Made by a program: the position numbers and the translations under genes. The notes under the pieces are model-generated. The model was not told where the DNA came from. It saw only the letters and a program-made list of their open reading frames with translations, and made no database searches. A stretch of DNA of 64,000 bases from Afipia sp. Lineage in GTDB: Bacteria; Pseudomonadota; Alphaproteobacteria; Rhizobiales; Xanthobacteraceae. The stretch is taken from NCBI GenBank assembly GCA_016201045.1, contig JACQDM010000008.1:558001-622000 (forward strand), in the 5' to 3' direction. Below are positions 27,992-37,036 of the stretch, in pieces; the first letter of the stretch is position 1, and each line of letters starts with the position of its first letter.

Positions 27992-29871
27992 GCGATCCCG
28001 CACTCGGCCTTTTGATGCTCGTCCTCATCGTGATCGTGATCATGATGGGCTTCCCTACGGCATTCACGCTGATGGGCCTCGGCATGTTCTTCGGGCTCTT
28101 CGCCTATCACCGCGCCGGCGAAGCGTGGGACGCCAATCACATCTTCGACCTGATGGTGCAGCGTACCTACGGCGCGATGACCAACGACGTGCTGATATCC
28201 ATCCCGCTGTTCGTGCTGATGGGCTACGTCATGGAACGCGGCGCGCTGGTCGACAAGATGTTCTACTCGATCCAGCTTGCGTTTCGGCGCGTACCGGCGT
28301 CGCTCGCGGTCGCCACGCTGATCGTCTGCACGTTCTGGGGAATCGCATCGGGCCTCGTCGGCGCCGTCGTCGTGCTGATGGGCGTCATCGCGTTCAATCC
28401 GATGCTGAAAGCCGGATACGACGTGAAGCTCGCGTCCGGCGTCATCACGGCCGGAGGAACGCTCGGGATTCTCATTCCGCCGTCGGTGATGATCATCGTC
28501 TACGCGGCGGTTGCCGGGCAGTCGGTCGTGAAGCTCTACGCCGCGGCGATGTTTCCCGGCTTCTTCCTCTCGTTCCTCTATCTGGTCTACATCATCGGCT
28601 GGGCGCTGATAAATCCGAAGATCGCGCCGAAATTGCCGGAGAGCGAAACGCGCATTCCAGTGCGGCCGTGGGTCGCGCAGCTTGCGCGCAACTACTCCGA
28701 CAAGATGCTGCCGGCCTTGATCGCCGCCGTGCTGTCGCCTGCGAAGGCCTTGGGAATCACCGCGGACGGCGTGCGGGTCAGCTATCTCCTGCTTCTGAAA
28801 AGCCTGAGCTTCGCGCTCGTGCCGCTGATACTGACTGTGGGAACATTGTGGGGCGCGTGGTGGTACGTCGTCATTCACCAGCAGGCGGATGCTCCGTCGC
28901 AAGTCGTCGCGGCTGCATCCGAACGCGCGAAAACGGGTTCTCAACCGTCGTCCACCGTCGCCGAGCCGCAAGAGGAAAAATTGCAGGAGCTTGGCAGCTC
29001 TGCCGAGAAATCGGATTCGGCGGAGTCGAGCGAACCTGAACAATTGCAGCAGATGGGCAGTGCGGACCTGCGCGATCAGGTCAAGGCCGCGCCGTCCGAA
29101 GCAGGGCCGCCGCCGGAGTTCTATACCTACTTCGCTTTCACATGTGCGATCTTCGCGCTGCTGCTGTTCTACTATTACTGGACGATGCGCGCGGAGCAGT
29201 TCGAGGTGCTCCGGCTGCTCACGACCTCGACCATGCCGCTCGGCATTCTCACCGTCGTGGTGCTCGCCGTCATTCTGCTCGGCATTACGACGGCCACGGA
29301 ATCGGCGGCGGTGGGTGCAGCCGGCGCATTCCTGCTGGCGTTCCAAGCGCGCACGCTCGACTGGAAGCGCACCAAGGAGGCCGTCTTTCTGACGGCGAAA
29401 ACAACATCGATGGTGTGCTGGCTGTTCGTCGGGTCGGCGTTGTTCTCGGCGGTATTCGCGATTCTCGGCGGCCAGGCTCTGCTTGAGAGCTGGGTGCTTT
29501 CGCTGAACATGACGCCTGTGCAGTTCATGATCCTGTCGCAGGCGATCATCTTCGTCCTCGGCTGGCCGCTGGAATGGACCGAGATCATCGTCATCTTCGT
29601 GCCGATCTTCCTGCCGATGCTGAAGCACTTCAACATCGACCCGATCCTCTGGGGGACGCTTGTGTTCGTCAATCTGCAGGCGGCATTCCTGTCGCCGCCG
29701 GTTGCGATGTCGGCGTTTTATCTCAAGGGCGTCGCGCCAAAGCATGTCACCCTCAATCAAATCTTCTCCGGCATGATGCCGTACATGCTGATTGTGATCG
29801 TGTGCATGGTGCTGATGTATATCTGGCCCGGCATGACGCTCTGGCTGCCGAACTATCTCTACGGGAATTGA
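27988..29871 (+). CDS. dctM: TRAP transporter large permease DctM, with long central insertion
   Basis: A 627-residue sodium- or proton-coupled permease, much longer than the usual 430 or so residues. The N-terminal half (FPTAFTLMGLGMFFGLFAY; SIPLFVLMGYVMERG; GILIPPSVMIIVYA) and C-terminal half (LLGITTATESAAVGAAGAF; VFVNLQAAFLSPPVAMSAF) are normal. Between residues about 225 and 415 lies an insert with two extra membrane helices (about 270-296 and 378-398) flanking a Ser/Glu/Gln-rich hydrophilic stretch of roughly 75 residues. Such enlarged DctM proteins occur in the mannitol/chloroaromatic-type TRAP branch. The reading frame is intact. Confidence 0.93.
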   Translation: MSDPALGLLMLVLIVIVIMMGFPTAFTLMGLGMFFGLFAYHRAGEAWDANHIFDLMVQRTYGAMTNDVLISIPLFVLMGYVMERGALVDKMFYSIQLAFRRVPASLAVATLIVCTFWGIASGLVGAVVVLMGVIAFNPMLKAGYDVKLASGVITAGGTLGILIPPSVMIIVYAAVAGQSVVKLYAAAMFPGFFLSFLYLVYIIGWALINPKIAPKLPESETRIPVRPWVAQLARNYSDKMLPALIAAVLSPAKALGITADGVRVSYLLLLKSLSFALVPLILTVGTLWGAWWYVVIHQQADAPSQVVAAASERAKTGSQPSSTVAEPQEEKLQELGSSAEKSDSAESSEPEQLQQMGSADLRDQVKAAPSEAGPPPEFYTYFAFTCAIFALLLFYYYWTMRAEQFEVLRLLTTSTMPLGILTVVVLAVILLGITTATESAAVGAAGAFLLAFQARTLDWKRTKEAVFLTAKTTSMVCWLFVGSALFSAVFAILGGQALLESWVLSLNMTPVQFMILSQAIIFVLGWPLEWTEIIVIFVPIFLPMLKHFNIDPILWGTLVFVNLQAAFLSPPVAMSAFYLKGVAPKHVTLNQIFSGMMPYMLIVIVCMVLMYIWPGMTLWLPNYLYGN

Positions 29872-29927
29872 TGCGCGCGCGGGTCTATCGTCTTGCCGGG
29901 GGGCTGCCCGGTTCCTAGATTGACGAA

Positions 29928-31337
29928 ATGACCGAGTCTCAATCCCTCTTCACGGTCCTTCGGCAGACCGCGGATGCGCCGGTGGTGGATGCCATCGAGC
30001 GTCTGATCGCGAGCGGAGCCGATCACGAGCTTAATCGCATCAATCTGATCGACTTTGCGGCGCGAACAGCCCTTTCCGAGGAGAAGGTGCTGTCGGGCTT
30101 TCTGCACGCATCCCGGCTCGGCATTTTCGACATGACATGGAATGTGCTGTGCCCCGGCTGCAGCGGCGTGCTCGGTGCGCATGACACGCTCAAGGCGTTA
30201 AGTCCGGAAGATTATCAATGCGCTCTTTGCGCCTGCGGTTATGAGGCATCCATCGACGATCAGGTCGAGGTTGCCTTTACTGTGAGCCCGCGGGTGCGGC
30301 GCATCGCTGCGCACGACCCCCATAGACTGCCGCTGTGGGACTATTGGCGGCAGATGTTCTGGAGTTCGGGCATCGACATTTCCGAAGATTCGTTCGGGCG
30401 GCTGATCGATGAGGCGACGCTCGAGGCAATCGAAATCCCGCCGGGCGAGAAGGCGGTGCTGTCATTGCAGCTGCCCGCGCAATTCGTCATCGTTTTCGAG
30501 CCGGTGACCCATTCGGCGCTGTTCCTCGATGTGCAGGGCGAGCCGACGCGCGAGAGACAGGCCGCGTCGCTGACATTCGACGGTGCCCACGCCCCTACGG
30601 GAACGTTGAAGATGCGTCCGGGCCCGCTGAGGTTGACGCTCGAAAATCTTTCGCAGCAACGCGTTCTGCCCGGCGTGTGGATCGCGGGCGACGCGCTCCA
30701 CGATCTGCTCGGCAAGCGAAAGCCGATCGTGACTGCCAAGCGCATTCTCGCCAATCAGACGTTTCGCGACCTCTACAAGGCCGACAATCTCAATATCGAT
30801 CAGCGGCTCAAGATCACGTCGCTGACCTTCCTGTTCACGGACCTCAAGGGCTCCACCGCCCTTTATGAGCGCGTCGGGGATTTGGCCGCATTCGATCTGG
30901 TGCGCGCGCATTTCAGGGCACTCCTGGACATCATCGCGTCGGAGGCGGGCGCAGTGGTCAAAACCATCGGCGACGCCGTGATGGCGACGTTCGTGCGTCC
31001 GGATCAGGCGATTGCGGCGGGCCTGCGCATGCGCGAGGCGATGGAGCAGCTCAACAAAGAGCACGGCACCGAGGACCTAATGGTCAAGATCGGCATTCAC
31101 GAGGGCGCGTGTCTCGCCGTGATGTTGAACGAGCGGCAGGATTATTTCGGGCAGACCGTCAATATCGCCGCCCGCGTTCAGGGACAGGCATCAGCGCAGG
31201 CAATCAATGCGACCGAGCCGGTCGTAAGGTCGCCAGCAGTCATGGAACTGTTACGGAAATCGGGGCTCACTCCGACTGAAAAGAGCGTCGAGTTGCGCGG
31301 CATCTCCGACAAGGTCGTGATCTACGAAATTCCCTGA
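29928..31337 (+). CDS. adenylate/guanylate cyclase domain protein with N-terminal zinc-ribbon-like DUF5939 region
   Basis: A 469-residue soluble protein. The N-terminal region (about 1-270) has CPGCSG and CALCACG, a probable zinc ribbon, in a DUF5939-like domain. The C-terminal class III cyclase domain (about 295-469) keeps the metal-binding Asp in FLFTDLKGST and in KTIGDAVMATF, the Lys before it that reads the purine, and the Asn/Arg pair in GQTVNIAARVQ for catalysis; it thus looks active, making cAMP or cGMP. No membrane helix is seen. It lies 57 bp after dctM but with no evident functional link, and precedes the TerB gene. Confidence 0.88.
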   Translation: MTESQSLFTVLRQTADAPVVDAIERLIASGADHELNRINLIDFAARTALSEEKVLSGFLHASRLGIFDMTWNVLCPGCSGVLGAHDTLKALSPEDYQCALCACGYEASIDDQVEVAFTVSPRVRRIAAHDPHRLPLWDYWRQMFWSSGIDISEDSFGRLIDEATLEAIEIPPGEKAVLSLQLPAQFVIVFEPVTHSALFLDVQGEPTRERQAASLTFDGAHAPTGTLKMRPGPLRLTLENLSQQRVLPGVWIAGDALHDLLGKRKPIVTAKRILANQTFRDLYKADNLNIDQRLKITSLTFLFTDLKGSTALYERVGDLAAFDLVRAHFRALLDIIASEAGAVVKTIGDAVMATFVRPDQAIAAGLRMREAMEQLNKEHGTEDLMVKIGIHEGACLAVMLNERQDYFGQTVNIAARVQGQASAQAINATEPVVRSPAVMELLRKSGLTPTEKSVELRGISDKVVIYEIP

Positions 31338-31467
31338 CGCGCTCTCCCGGGCGTCAACTCGGCGATCCTGTCGACATTGCAAGAGTTTCATTTTCGGGCC
31401 ATAGAAGCCCCAGCTTCCATGCCGTAAATTTGCAGAAGCGCAGGCCATTTCAGATTGCAGAGTTTCG

Positions 31468-31947
31468 ATGCTGGACAGATTGCGACAATTCATTGCCGAC
31501 GTCGTCGCCCCCGGCGCAAATGGCGAGCGGACATTCGCGGACGACGACTATCGGCTCGCCGCGACAGCGCTTCTGATTCACGTCATCTCCCTGGACGGTG
31601 AGCCATCCGGCGCCGAGAAGCGCAAGCTCCACACCCTTCTGGAATATCGCTTCAACCTCGATCCCGGCACGGCCGACAAACTGATCGCCGATGCAACGCT
31701 GGTCGAGGGCGAAGCGGTCGATCTCTACCATTTCACTAGTGTCATCATGCGCGAGGAGAATGAGGAGGGCCGGCTGCGGATCGTCGAGATGATGTGGGAA
31801 CTGGTCTATGCTGACGGCTATGTCAGCGAATTCGAGGACAATATTGTCTGGCGGGCTGCTGATTTGCTTGGGATTTCCTCGCGAGAGCGGATCGAGCTCA
31901 AGCATCGCGTCGCCGACGGCAGGCTAGCATCCGATCCCGCCTCATGA
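31468..31947 (+). CDS. TerB family tellurite resistance-like protein
   Basis: A 159-residue helical protein of the TerB/DUF533-like fold: ALLIHVISLDGEPSGAEKRK near the start and ELVYADGYVSEFEDNIVWR near the end each hold the acidic D-G-x-x-x-x-E loop that binds metal in TerB. Despite the family name, isolated TerB proteins outside ter operons have no proven role in tellurite resistance. It is 130 bp downstream of the cyclase gene and 90 bp upstream of an SDR gene. No other ter genes are present. Confidence 0.85.
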   Translation: MLDRLRQFIADVVAPGANGERTFADDDYRLAATALLIHVISLDGEPSGAEKRKLHTLLEYRFNLDPGTADKLIADATLVEGEAVDLYHFTSVIMREENEEGRLRIVEMMWELVYADGYVSEFEDNIVWRAADLLGISSRERIELKHRVADGRLASDPAS

Positions 31948-31974
31948 GTACTATGGGGCTGTATTTCCTCCCTC

Positions 31975-32007
31975 TCGCCCCTTGAACCGTCGCACGGTCC
32001 GGGGCGA
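31975..32007 (+). other. two-part hairpin between the TerB and SDR genes
   Basis: TCGCCCC (31975-31981) pairs with GGGGCGA (32001-32007) around an inner ACCGT/ACGGT stem with a CGC loop. It is followed by CAAAACC, not a T-run, so it is either a weak terminator for the TerB transcript or a structured leader 31 bases before the SDR start. Confidence 0.4.
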
Positions 32008-32037
32008 CAAAACCAAGACCAACTTTGAAGTGCACTT

Positions 32038-32814
32038 ATGGCTGATCGCGTCACGTTGATTACAGGTGCCTCCTCCGGCATCGGCGCGGAGCTTGCGCGT
32101 ATCTTCGCATCGAATGGGTCAAAGACGGTTCTCGTCGCGCGTCGCGAGGATCGCCTCAATGAACTGGCCGACGAAATTGCCGCGACCGGAAAATCGCGCC
32201 CGGCGATCATCTCCTGCGATCTGAAAACCCCCGGTGCTAGCGACATCGTCGCCGACAAGATCGAGGCGATGGGTGCCGAGGTCGAGACCGTCGTCAATAA
32301 TGCCGGCTTCGGTCTGTTCGGAAACGCGTTCGAACTCGACCGCGACGAACAGCTTGCGATGGTCGACATCAACGTTCGAGTCCTGACCGATCTGTCGCTG
32401 CGATTCACCGACAGCCTGATCCGCAATCGCGGCGGCATGCTCAACGTTGCTTCGATCGCCTCGTTCCTGCCGGGACCGCGCATGGCGGTCTACTATGCAA
32501 CCAAGGCCTATGTGCTGTCCTTCACCGAAGCGATGCGTGCCGAACTCGGCCCGAAGGGTGTCCGCGTCACGGCCTTGTGTCCGGGTCCGGTGCCGACCGA
32601 ATTCCAGGGCCGTGCCGGTTTCGAGGCAGGGCTGGATTCGGCGATCCTTAACGTCTCGGCCTCCGCCGTCGCGCGGGCCGGTTATCGCGGTCTGATAAGC
32701 AACAAGCGGCTGGTGATGCCCGGCGTCGGCGTTCGGATGATCCCATTCTTGTTGCGTTTTGCGCCGCGCAGCATGGTGCTGGCATCGGTCGCGCGCGTTC
32801 AGCAGAAGCGCTGA
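32038..32814 (+). CDS. SDR family oxidoreductase
   Basis: A 258-residue classical short-chain dehydrogenase, near the usual 250. The cofactor loop is TGASSGIGAELA, followed by VARREDRL (the Arg pair suggests NADPH), VNNAGFGLFG, the catalytic Ser in NVASIASF, and Tyr/Lys in YYATKAYVL; PGPVPTEF follows as expected. The substrate is not inferable. It has its own upstream gap with the hairpin described separately, and a 139-bp gap before the amidotransferase gene. Confidence 0.9.
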   Translation: MADRVTLITGASSGIGAELARIFASNGSKTVLVARREDRLNELADEIAATGKSRPAIISCDLKTPGASDIVADKIEAMGAEVETVVNNAGFGLFGNAFELDRDEQLAMVDINVRVLTDLSLRFTDSLIRNRGGMLNVASIASFLPGPRMAVYYATKAYVLSFTEAMRAELGPKGVRVTALCPGPVPTEFQGRAGFEAGLDSAILNVSASAVARAGYRGLISNKRLVMPGVGVRMIPFLLRFAPRSMVLASVARVQQKR

Positions 32815-32953
32815 TTGCCTGTTTGCGGTTGCCTGTTTTTGCAGACGGCCTGCGCGAAAAGTCGGCTCGACGGCGCGTTGGCAACAAAATATTCTCACAA
32901 TCGCGCTTTAATCGATTTGATTAACATTTGCCGTCGTTTGAAGAAGATTATCG

Positions 32954-33742
32954 ATGCGGCCTCCTGAGTACGGTTTGACGACCTGCGGCAGATTTACGGC
33001 CCTTCCGGTGCTGATCGTTCTGCACGGACCGCTGTCTACACCCGGACGTGTCGGCAACGCCTTGCGCGCGATGGGTCATCCGCTCGATATCCGCAAGCCT
33101 GTGATCGGCGATCCGCTGCCTGAGACGCTCGAGAATTATGCCGGTGCGGTAATGTTCGGCGGCCCGATGAGTGCCAACGACAAGGACGATTTCGTCAAGC
33201 GCGAGATCGACTGGCTCGCGACGCCTCTGAAAGAGAACAAGCCCTATCTCGGAATTTGCCTCGGCGCGCAGATGCTGGCCAAGCATCTCGGCGCGACCGT
33301 CGCACCGCATCCGGAAGGCCGCGCCGAAATCGGCTACTACACGATCCGCCCCACAGAGGCGGGCCGCAAACTTTGGCCGCGCTGGCCGGAGCAAGTCTAT
33401 CACTGGCATCGCGAAGGCTTCGATCTGCCGTCCGGTTGCGAATTGCTGGCTGAGGGCGACGACTTTCCGGTACAGGCCTATCGCACCGGCAACTCCTTCG
33501 GCATCCAGTTTCATCCCGATCTGACGCAGGCGATGATGCATCGCTGGACCACGCGCGGTCATGAACGGCTGTCGTTGCCGGGCGCGCGCAGCCGCGCCGA
33601 GCATTTTCAGGGGCGCCTTATTCACGATCGATCCGAACGAGCGTGGCTGTCGACATTCCTCGACGGCTGGCTGCATCGGCCGCCCGCTCCCGCCTTGCCT
33701 GGGGCGTCCTCCGCTGACATCGTGTCCGTCGCCGCCGAATAG
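32954..33742 (+). CDS. class I glutamine amidotransferase-like protein
   Basis: A 262-residue free-standing GATase1 domain protein (GMP synthase glutaminase-like). It shows VMFGGPMSANDKDDF, the nucleophile Cys in YLGICLGAQMLAKHLGA, and the catalytic His in GIQFHPDLTQ. Such stand-alone proteins may be glutaminases or gamma-glutamyl-amine hydrolases (PuuD-like); no synthetase partner is next door. The start at 32954 precedes the conserved VLIVLHGPLSTPGRVG by some 18 residues, so a start nearer to it, for example the GTG there, is possible. The NTF2-like gene follows by 16 bp. Confidence 0.85.
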   Translation: MRPPEYGLTTCGRFTALPVLIVLHGPLSTPGRVGNALRAMGHPLDIRKPVIGDPLPETLENYAGAVMFGGPMSANDKDDFVKREIDWLATPLKENKPYLGICLGAQMLAKHLGATVAPHPEGRAEIGYYTIRPTEAGRKLWPRWPEQVYHWHREGFDLPSGCELLAEGDDFPVQAYRTGNSFGIQFHPDLTQAMMHRWTTRGHERLSLPGARSRAEHFQGRLIHDRSERAWLSTFLDGWLHRPPAPALPGASSADIVSVAAE

Positions 33743-33758
33743 ACGCGGCGAGGACGAC

Positions 33759-34256
33759 ATGGACCGGGACGGCTTCGCGCGACTGCTGCAGGACTTCACG
33801 CTATCCGCCGAATCCGGCGATGGCGAGCGTTTCGCGCGCCACTTCACTGACGATGCCATCTATTACGACTACATCTACGGGCCGCACAAAGGCCGCGCGG
33901 AAATCGCGCATATGATGGAACACATGTTCCACCGCGATGCCGACGAGTATCGCTGGGAAATGTTCGATCCGGTATTCGAGAACGGCATGGGCTATGCGTG
34001 GTCGCTGTCGAGCTTCCGCTCGCGCATTCCGCAATTCGAGGGCAAGCGTGTCGTGATCGACGGCATGAGCCGCTTTCTCGTTCGCGACGGCTTGATTTCG
34101 GAATACCGCGAATCCGTCAACGGCGGCGTTGCGATGACGCAGCTTGGCGTCACGCCGGAGCGCATGGAGAAGATTTTCCATCGCTGGGCCGGCTGGCTGA
34201 AGGAGCGACCGGAAACGGTGGAGTATTTCGCGCGTCCGAAAGCGAAAGATAAATAG
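33759..34256 (+). CDS. nuclear transport factor 2 (SnoaL-like) family protein
   Basis: A 165-residue cone-shaped-fold protein. FARLLQDFTLSAESGDGERFARHFTDDAIYYDYIYGP (read as two motifs: a helix and then the DDAIYYDY strand) is characteristic of SnoaL-like NTF2 domains, and GMSRFLVRDGLISEYRE is the matching late strand. Members act as hydratases, isomerases or binding proteins for small molecules; the function here is unknown. ATG 33759 has GAGG upstream; the frame is open further back within the amidotransferase gene, which I discount. It sits between that gene and an enoyl-CoA hydratase. Confidence 0.8.
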   Translation: MDRDGFARLLQDFTLSAESGDGERFARHFTDDAIYYDYIYGPHKGRAEIAHMMEHMFHRDADEYRWEMFDPVFENGMGYAWSLSSFRSRIPQFEGKRVVIDGMSRFLVRDGLISEYRESVNGGVAMTQLGVTPERMEKIFHRWAGWLKERPETVEYFARPKAKDK

Positions 34257-34318
34257 TGTAACTGAGATCGGCGCCTGAACGGATCGGCAGAATCCGCAGC
34301 GCAAACAGGGGAAACGCC

Positions 34319-35131
34319 ATGAGCTACAAGGACATTCTCTACGCGGTGGAGAAGCGCATCGCGACCATCACGCTCAATCGCCCGGATCGCCTCAATGCGT
34401 GGACGCCGGTGATGGAGCAGGAGGTTCGCACGGCGATGGAAGCAGCGGCCAAGGACGACGGCGTGCGCGTCATCGTGCTGACCGGCGCGGGCCGCGGCTT
34501 TTGCGCGGGCGCGGACATGGATGCGCTGAAGGGCCTCGATCCCGACGACATCAAGAGCAACCGCTGGATGGCACCGCACGACATGGATCGCCGCCCCGAC
34601 TGGCAGGCGCGCTATTCCTACTATCCCGCAATTCCGAAACCCGTCATCGGTATGCTCAACGGTGCAACGGCCGGCATCGGCCTCGTGCACGCGCTTTATT
34701 GCGATGTCCGCTTTGCCGCCGATACGGCGGTGTTCACCACGGCGTTCTCGCGGCGTGGACTGATTGCCGAGCACGGCATCAGCTGGATGCTGCCGCGCAT
34801 CGTCGGTCATGCGAATGCGCTCGACCTCTTGATGTCGGCGCGGCGTTTCGACGCCGGCGAAGCCTTGCGCATGGGTCTCGTCAATCGCGTCTGTCCCGCC
34901 GACAAATTGTGCGAGGAAACCAACGCCTACGCGCTCGAATTGGCGGATTTCGTGTCGCCGCGTTCGATCGGCGTCATCAAGCGGCAGCTTTACGATGTGC
35001 CATTCCAGACGCTGGCGGAAGCAACCATCGATGCCAACCGCGAAATGTCTGCGGCGTTTCGCGGCGACGACTTCCGCGAGGGCGTCGCGAGTTTCGTCGA
35101 AAAACGCGCGCCGCGTTTCACCGGCACCTGA
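34319..35131 (+). CDS. enoyl-CoA hydratase/isomerase family protein
   Basis: A 270-residue crotonase-fold protein. The first oxyanion-hole segment is TGAGRGFCAGADMDALKG and the second GATAGIGLVHALYCDVRFA. The Glu of LIAEHGISW corresponds to a catalytic glutamate of enoyl-CoA hydratases, so the active site looks intact. It would act on a CoA thioester in fatty acid or side-chain degradation. The start has GGGGAAA upstream. It follows the NTF2-like gene by 62 bp and converges with the hydrolase-OsmC gene, leaving 7 bp between stops. Confidence 0.92.
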   Translation: MSYKDILYAVEKRIATITLNRPDRLNAWTPVMEQEVRTAMEAAAKDDGVRVIVLTGAGRGFCAGADMDALKGLDPDDIKSNRWMAPHDMDRRPDWQARYSYYPAIPKPVIGMLNGATAGIGLVHALYCDVRFAADTAVFTTAFSRRGLIAEHGISWMLPRIVGHANALDLLMSARRFDAGEALRMGLVNRVCPADKLCEETNAYALELADFVSPRSIGVIKRQLYDVPFQTLAEATIDANREMSAAFRGDDFREGVASFVEKRAPRFTGT

Positions 35132-35138
35132 AACGAGA

Positions 35139-36353
35139 CTATGTAACGGCCTTGGTCACGATGTCGATTTCGTGCGTCAGCGTGCGATGAACCGGGCATT
35201 TGTCGGCGATGTCCATCAATGATTTGCGCTGCACGTCGTCGAGCTTGCCTTCAATCGTGATGTCGCGCGTGATCCGGCTGATCATGCCTTCCGTGGTCTC
35301 GCAGGTCTCGCAATCCTTGGCGTAGATCTGGCTATGTTTTAGTTTCACGGTGACGCGATCAAGCGGAAGGTTCTTGCGTTGCGCGTACATCCGCATCGTC
35401 ATCGACGTACACGCGCCGAGCCCCGCGAGCAGAAAATCGTAAGGGCCGGGACCGGAATCGAGCCCGCCGACATTCACAGGTTCATCTGCGATCATGCGAT
35501 GCGGGCCGACCGCGACGATCTGCTGATACATGCCTTGGCGCGTTTCCATCACGACGACGCCGTCGGTCATCTCCGGCACTTCAGTCTCCGGCGGCATGTC
35601 GAGATAGCGCGTCGCCCACGAGGCGACCATGTCAGCCACGAACGCGGCGTCGCGCTTCTGGGTGAGAAGATGATCCGCGCCTGCGAGCGAGATGAAATTC
35701 TTCGGATGTTTCGCGGCAACAAAAATTCGCGTGGCGTTGTCGATGCCGACATAGTCGTCGGTTGGCGAGTGGAAAATCATCAGCGGCTTGTGAAGATTTT
35801 TCACCGCCTCGATCAGATTGTGCTCGGCGATATCGTCGAGAAACTCGCGCTTCACCTTGAACGGCCGGCCGGAGAGCGACACTTCGATTTCTCCGGCCTT
35901 CTTGATGTCGTCAATCGCATCTTTGAACAGATGCGTGACATGCGCGGGATCGGACGGCGCGCCGATGGTTGCGATGCATCTGGCTTCCGGTATTTTCGCC
36001 GCCGCCAGAAGAATCGCAGCACCCCCGAGACTATGGCCGATCAGGATCGACGGAGCCTTGTATGCCTGGCGCAGATAATCCGCCGCCAGCACGAGGTCGG
36101 CGATATTCGACGAGAATGTCGTGTTGGCAAATTCGCCTTCGCTGGCGCCGATGCCGGTGAAATCAAATCGTAAAGTCGCAATGCCGCGCTTTGCCAGACC
36201 GTCTGCGATGCGGCGTGCCGCGAGCACATCCTTGCCGCAGGTGAAGCAATGCGCCAGCAGCGCGAACGCGACCGGCGCGCCATTGGGCAAATCGAGCGAG
36301 GCGGCGAGCATCTGGCCGCCGCTGCCGGGAAACTGGAATCGTTCTGTGGGCAC
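35139..36353 (-). CDS. fused alpha/beta hydrolase - OsmC family protein
   Basis: A 404-residue two-domain protein. The N-terminal half (about 1-255) is an alpha/beta hydrolase with the nucleophile elbow GHSLGGAA, an Asp in PTDDYVG and a His in GADHLL. The C-terminal third (about 275-400) is an OsmC/Ohr-like domain with the redox Cys pair in [10 protein letters not shown] and DKCPVH. Such natural fusions exist and may couple ester hydrolysis to hydroperoxide reduction; activity is inferred. I choose the GTG at 36353 since GAGGAGC lies upstream; the frame remains open to 36524 without similarity. tRNA-Ala lies just upstream on the same strand. Confidence 0.9.
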   Translation of the reverse strand: MPTERFQFPGSGGQMLAASLDLPNGAPVAFALLAHCFTCGKDVLAARRIADGLAKRGIATLRFDFTGIGASEGEFANTTFSSNIADLVLAADYLRQAYKAPSILIGHSLGGAAILLAAAKIPEARCIATIGAPSDPAHVTHLFKDAIDDIKKAGEIEVSLSGRPFKVKREFLDDIAEHNLIEAVKNLHKPLMIFHSPTDDYVGIDNATRIFVAAKHPKNFISLAGADHLLTQKRDAAFVADMVASWATRYLDMPPETEVPEMTDGVVVMETRQGMYQQIVAVGPHRMIADEPVNVGGLDSGPGPYDFLLAGLGACTSMTMRMYAQRKNLPLDRVTVKLKHSQIYAKDCETCETTEGMISRITRDITIEGKLDDVQRKSLMDIADKCPVHRTLTHEIDIVTKAVT

Positions 36354-36485
36354 GGCTTGCTCCTCGGTTCGCCATTTTCCATTACGCGGCAAATGGCATC
36401 GCGTTACGCGCGCGAAAGCCTCCGTACATCCTAGTGCATCGGCAGCGCGCGCGGGCAATTCGTCACAGGAAGGTGAAGGAGGAAA

Positions 36486-36561
<76 letters not shown>

Positions 36562-36738
36562 ATCTTGGGCGAGTATAACGCTCGTCCCGCGAATTCGGTC
36601 ATTTACAATCCGCGGCAAAGGCAAGTCAAGAACGCCGGAAACCCCTGTTTTCCATGCGGCTTGACCGCGCAATCCCTTGTTTGCGAAGCGATGACCCGAT
36701 ATTTAACCGGAACTCTCCCAAAGCGGATCACAATCGCC

Positions 36739-37029
36739 ATGCGCGCCATTCTCGACATCGTTCTCATCGTTCTCGATCTGTATGTCTGGCTCCTGATCGC
36801 GTCCGCGATCCTGTCATGGCTGATCGCCTTCAACGTCGTAAACACCCGCAACCAGTTCGTCGCAGCAGTCGCCGAGTTTCTCTACAAGATCACCGAACCC
36901 GTGCTGGCGCCGATCCGCAACATGATGCCGAATTTCGGCGGCCTCGATATTTCGCCGATCATCGTCATTCTCATCATCATGTTCATCCAGCGTGTGATTT
37001 CCTATTACATCTATCCCAACGTGATCTGA
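36739..37029 (+). CDS. YggT family membrane protein
   Basis: A 96-residue inner-membrane protein with two strongly hydrophobic parts (IVLIVLDLYVWLLIASAILS and ISPIIVILIIMFIQRVISYY) and the conserved YKITEPVLAPIRNMMPNFGG between them, the YggT signature. Function is unsettled; relatives affect osmotic tolerance and are placed with division or membrane-protein genes. The ATG at 36739 begins the family sequence although the frame is open further upstream through the tRNA. With the next two genes it forms the conserved yggT-DUF167-folD run. Confidence 0.92.
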   Translation: MRAILDIVLIVLDLYVWLLIASAILSWLIAFNVVNTRNQFVAAVAEFLYKITEPVLAPIRNMMPNFGGLDISPIIVILIIMFIQRVISYYIYPNVI

Positions 37030-37036
37030 CCGCGCC

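Noticed and set aside
27730-29760. A long open frame of 676 codons on the minus strand through dctQ/dctM
   Set aside because: It is a shadow of the GC-rich dctM gene; the protein is low complexity with many His/Arg/Asp/Gln and no motifs, whereas the plus-strand frame has clear permease signatures.
31468-31947. A tellurite-resistance operon
   Set aside because: Only one TerB-fold protein is present; no terA, C, D, E or Z.
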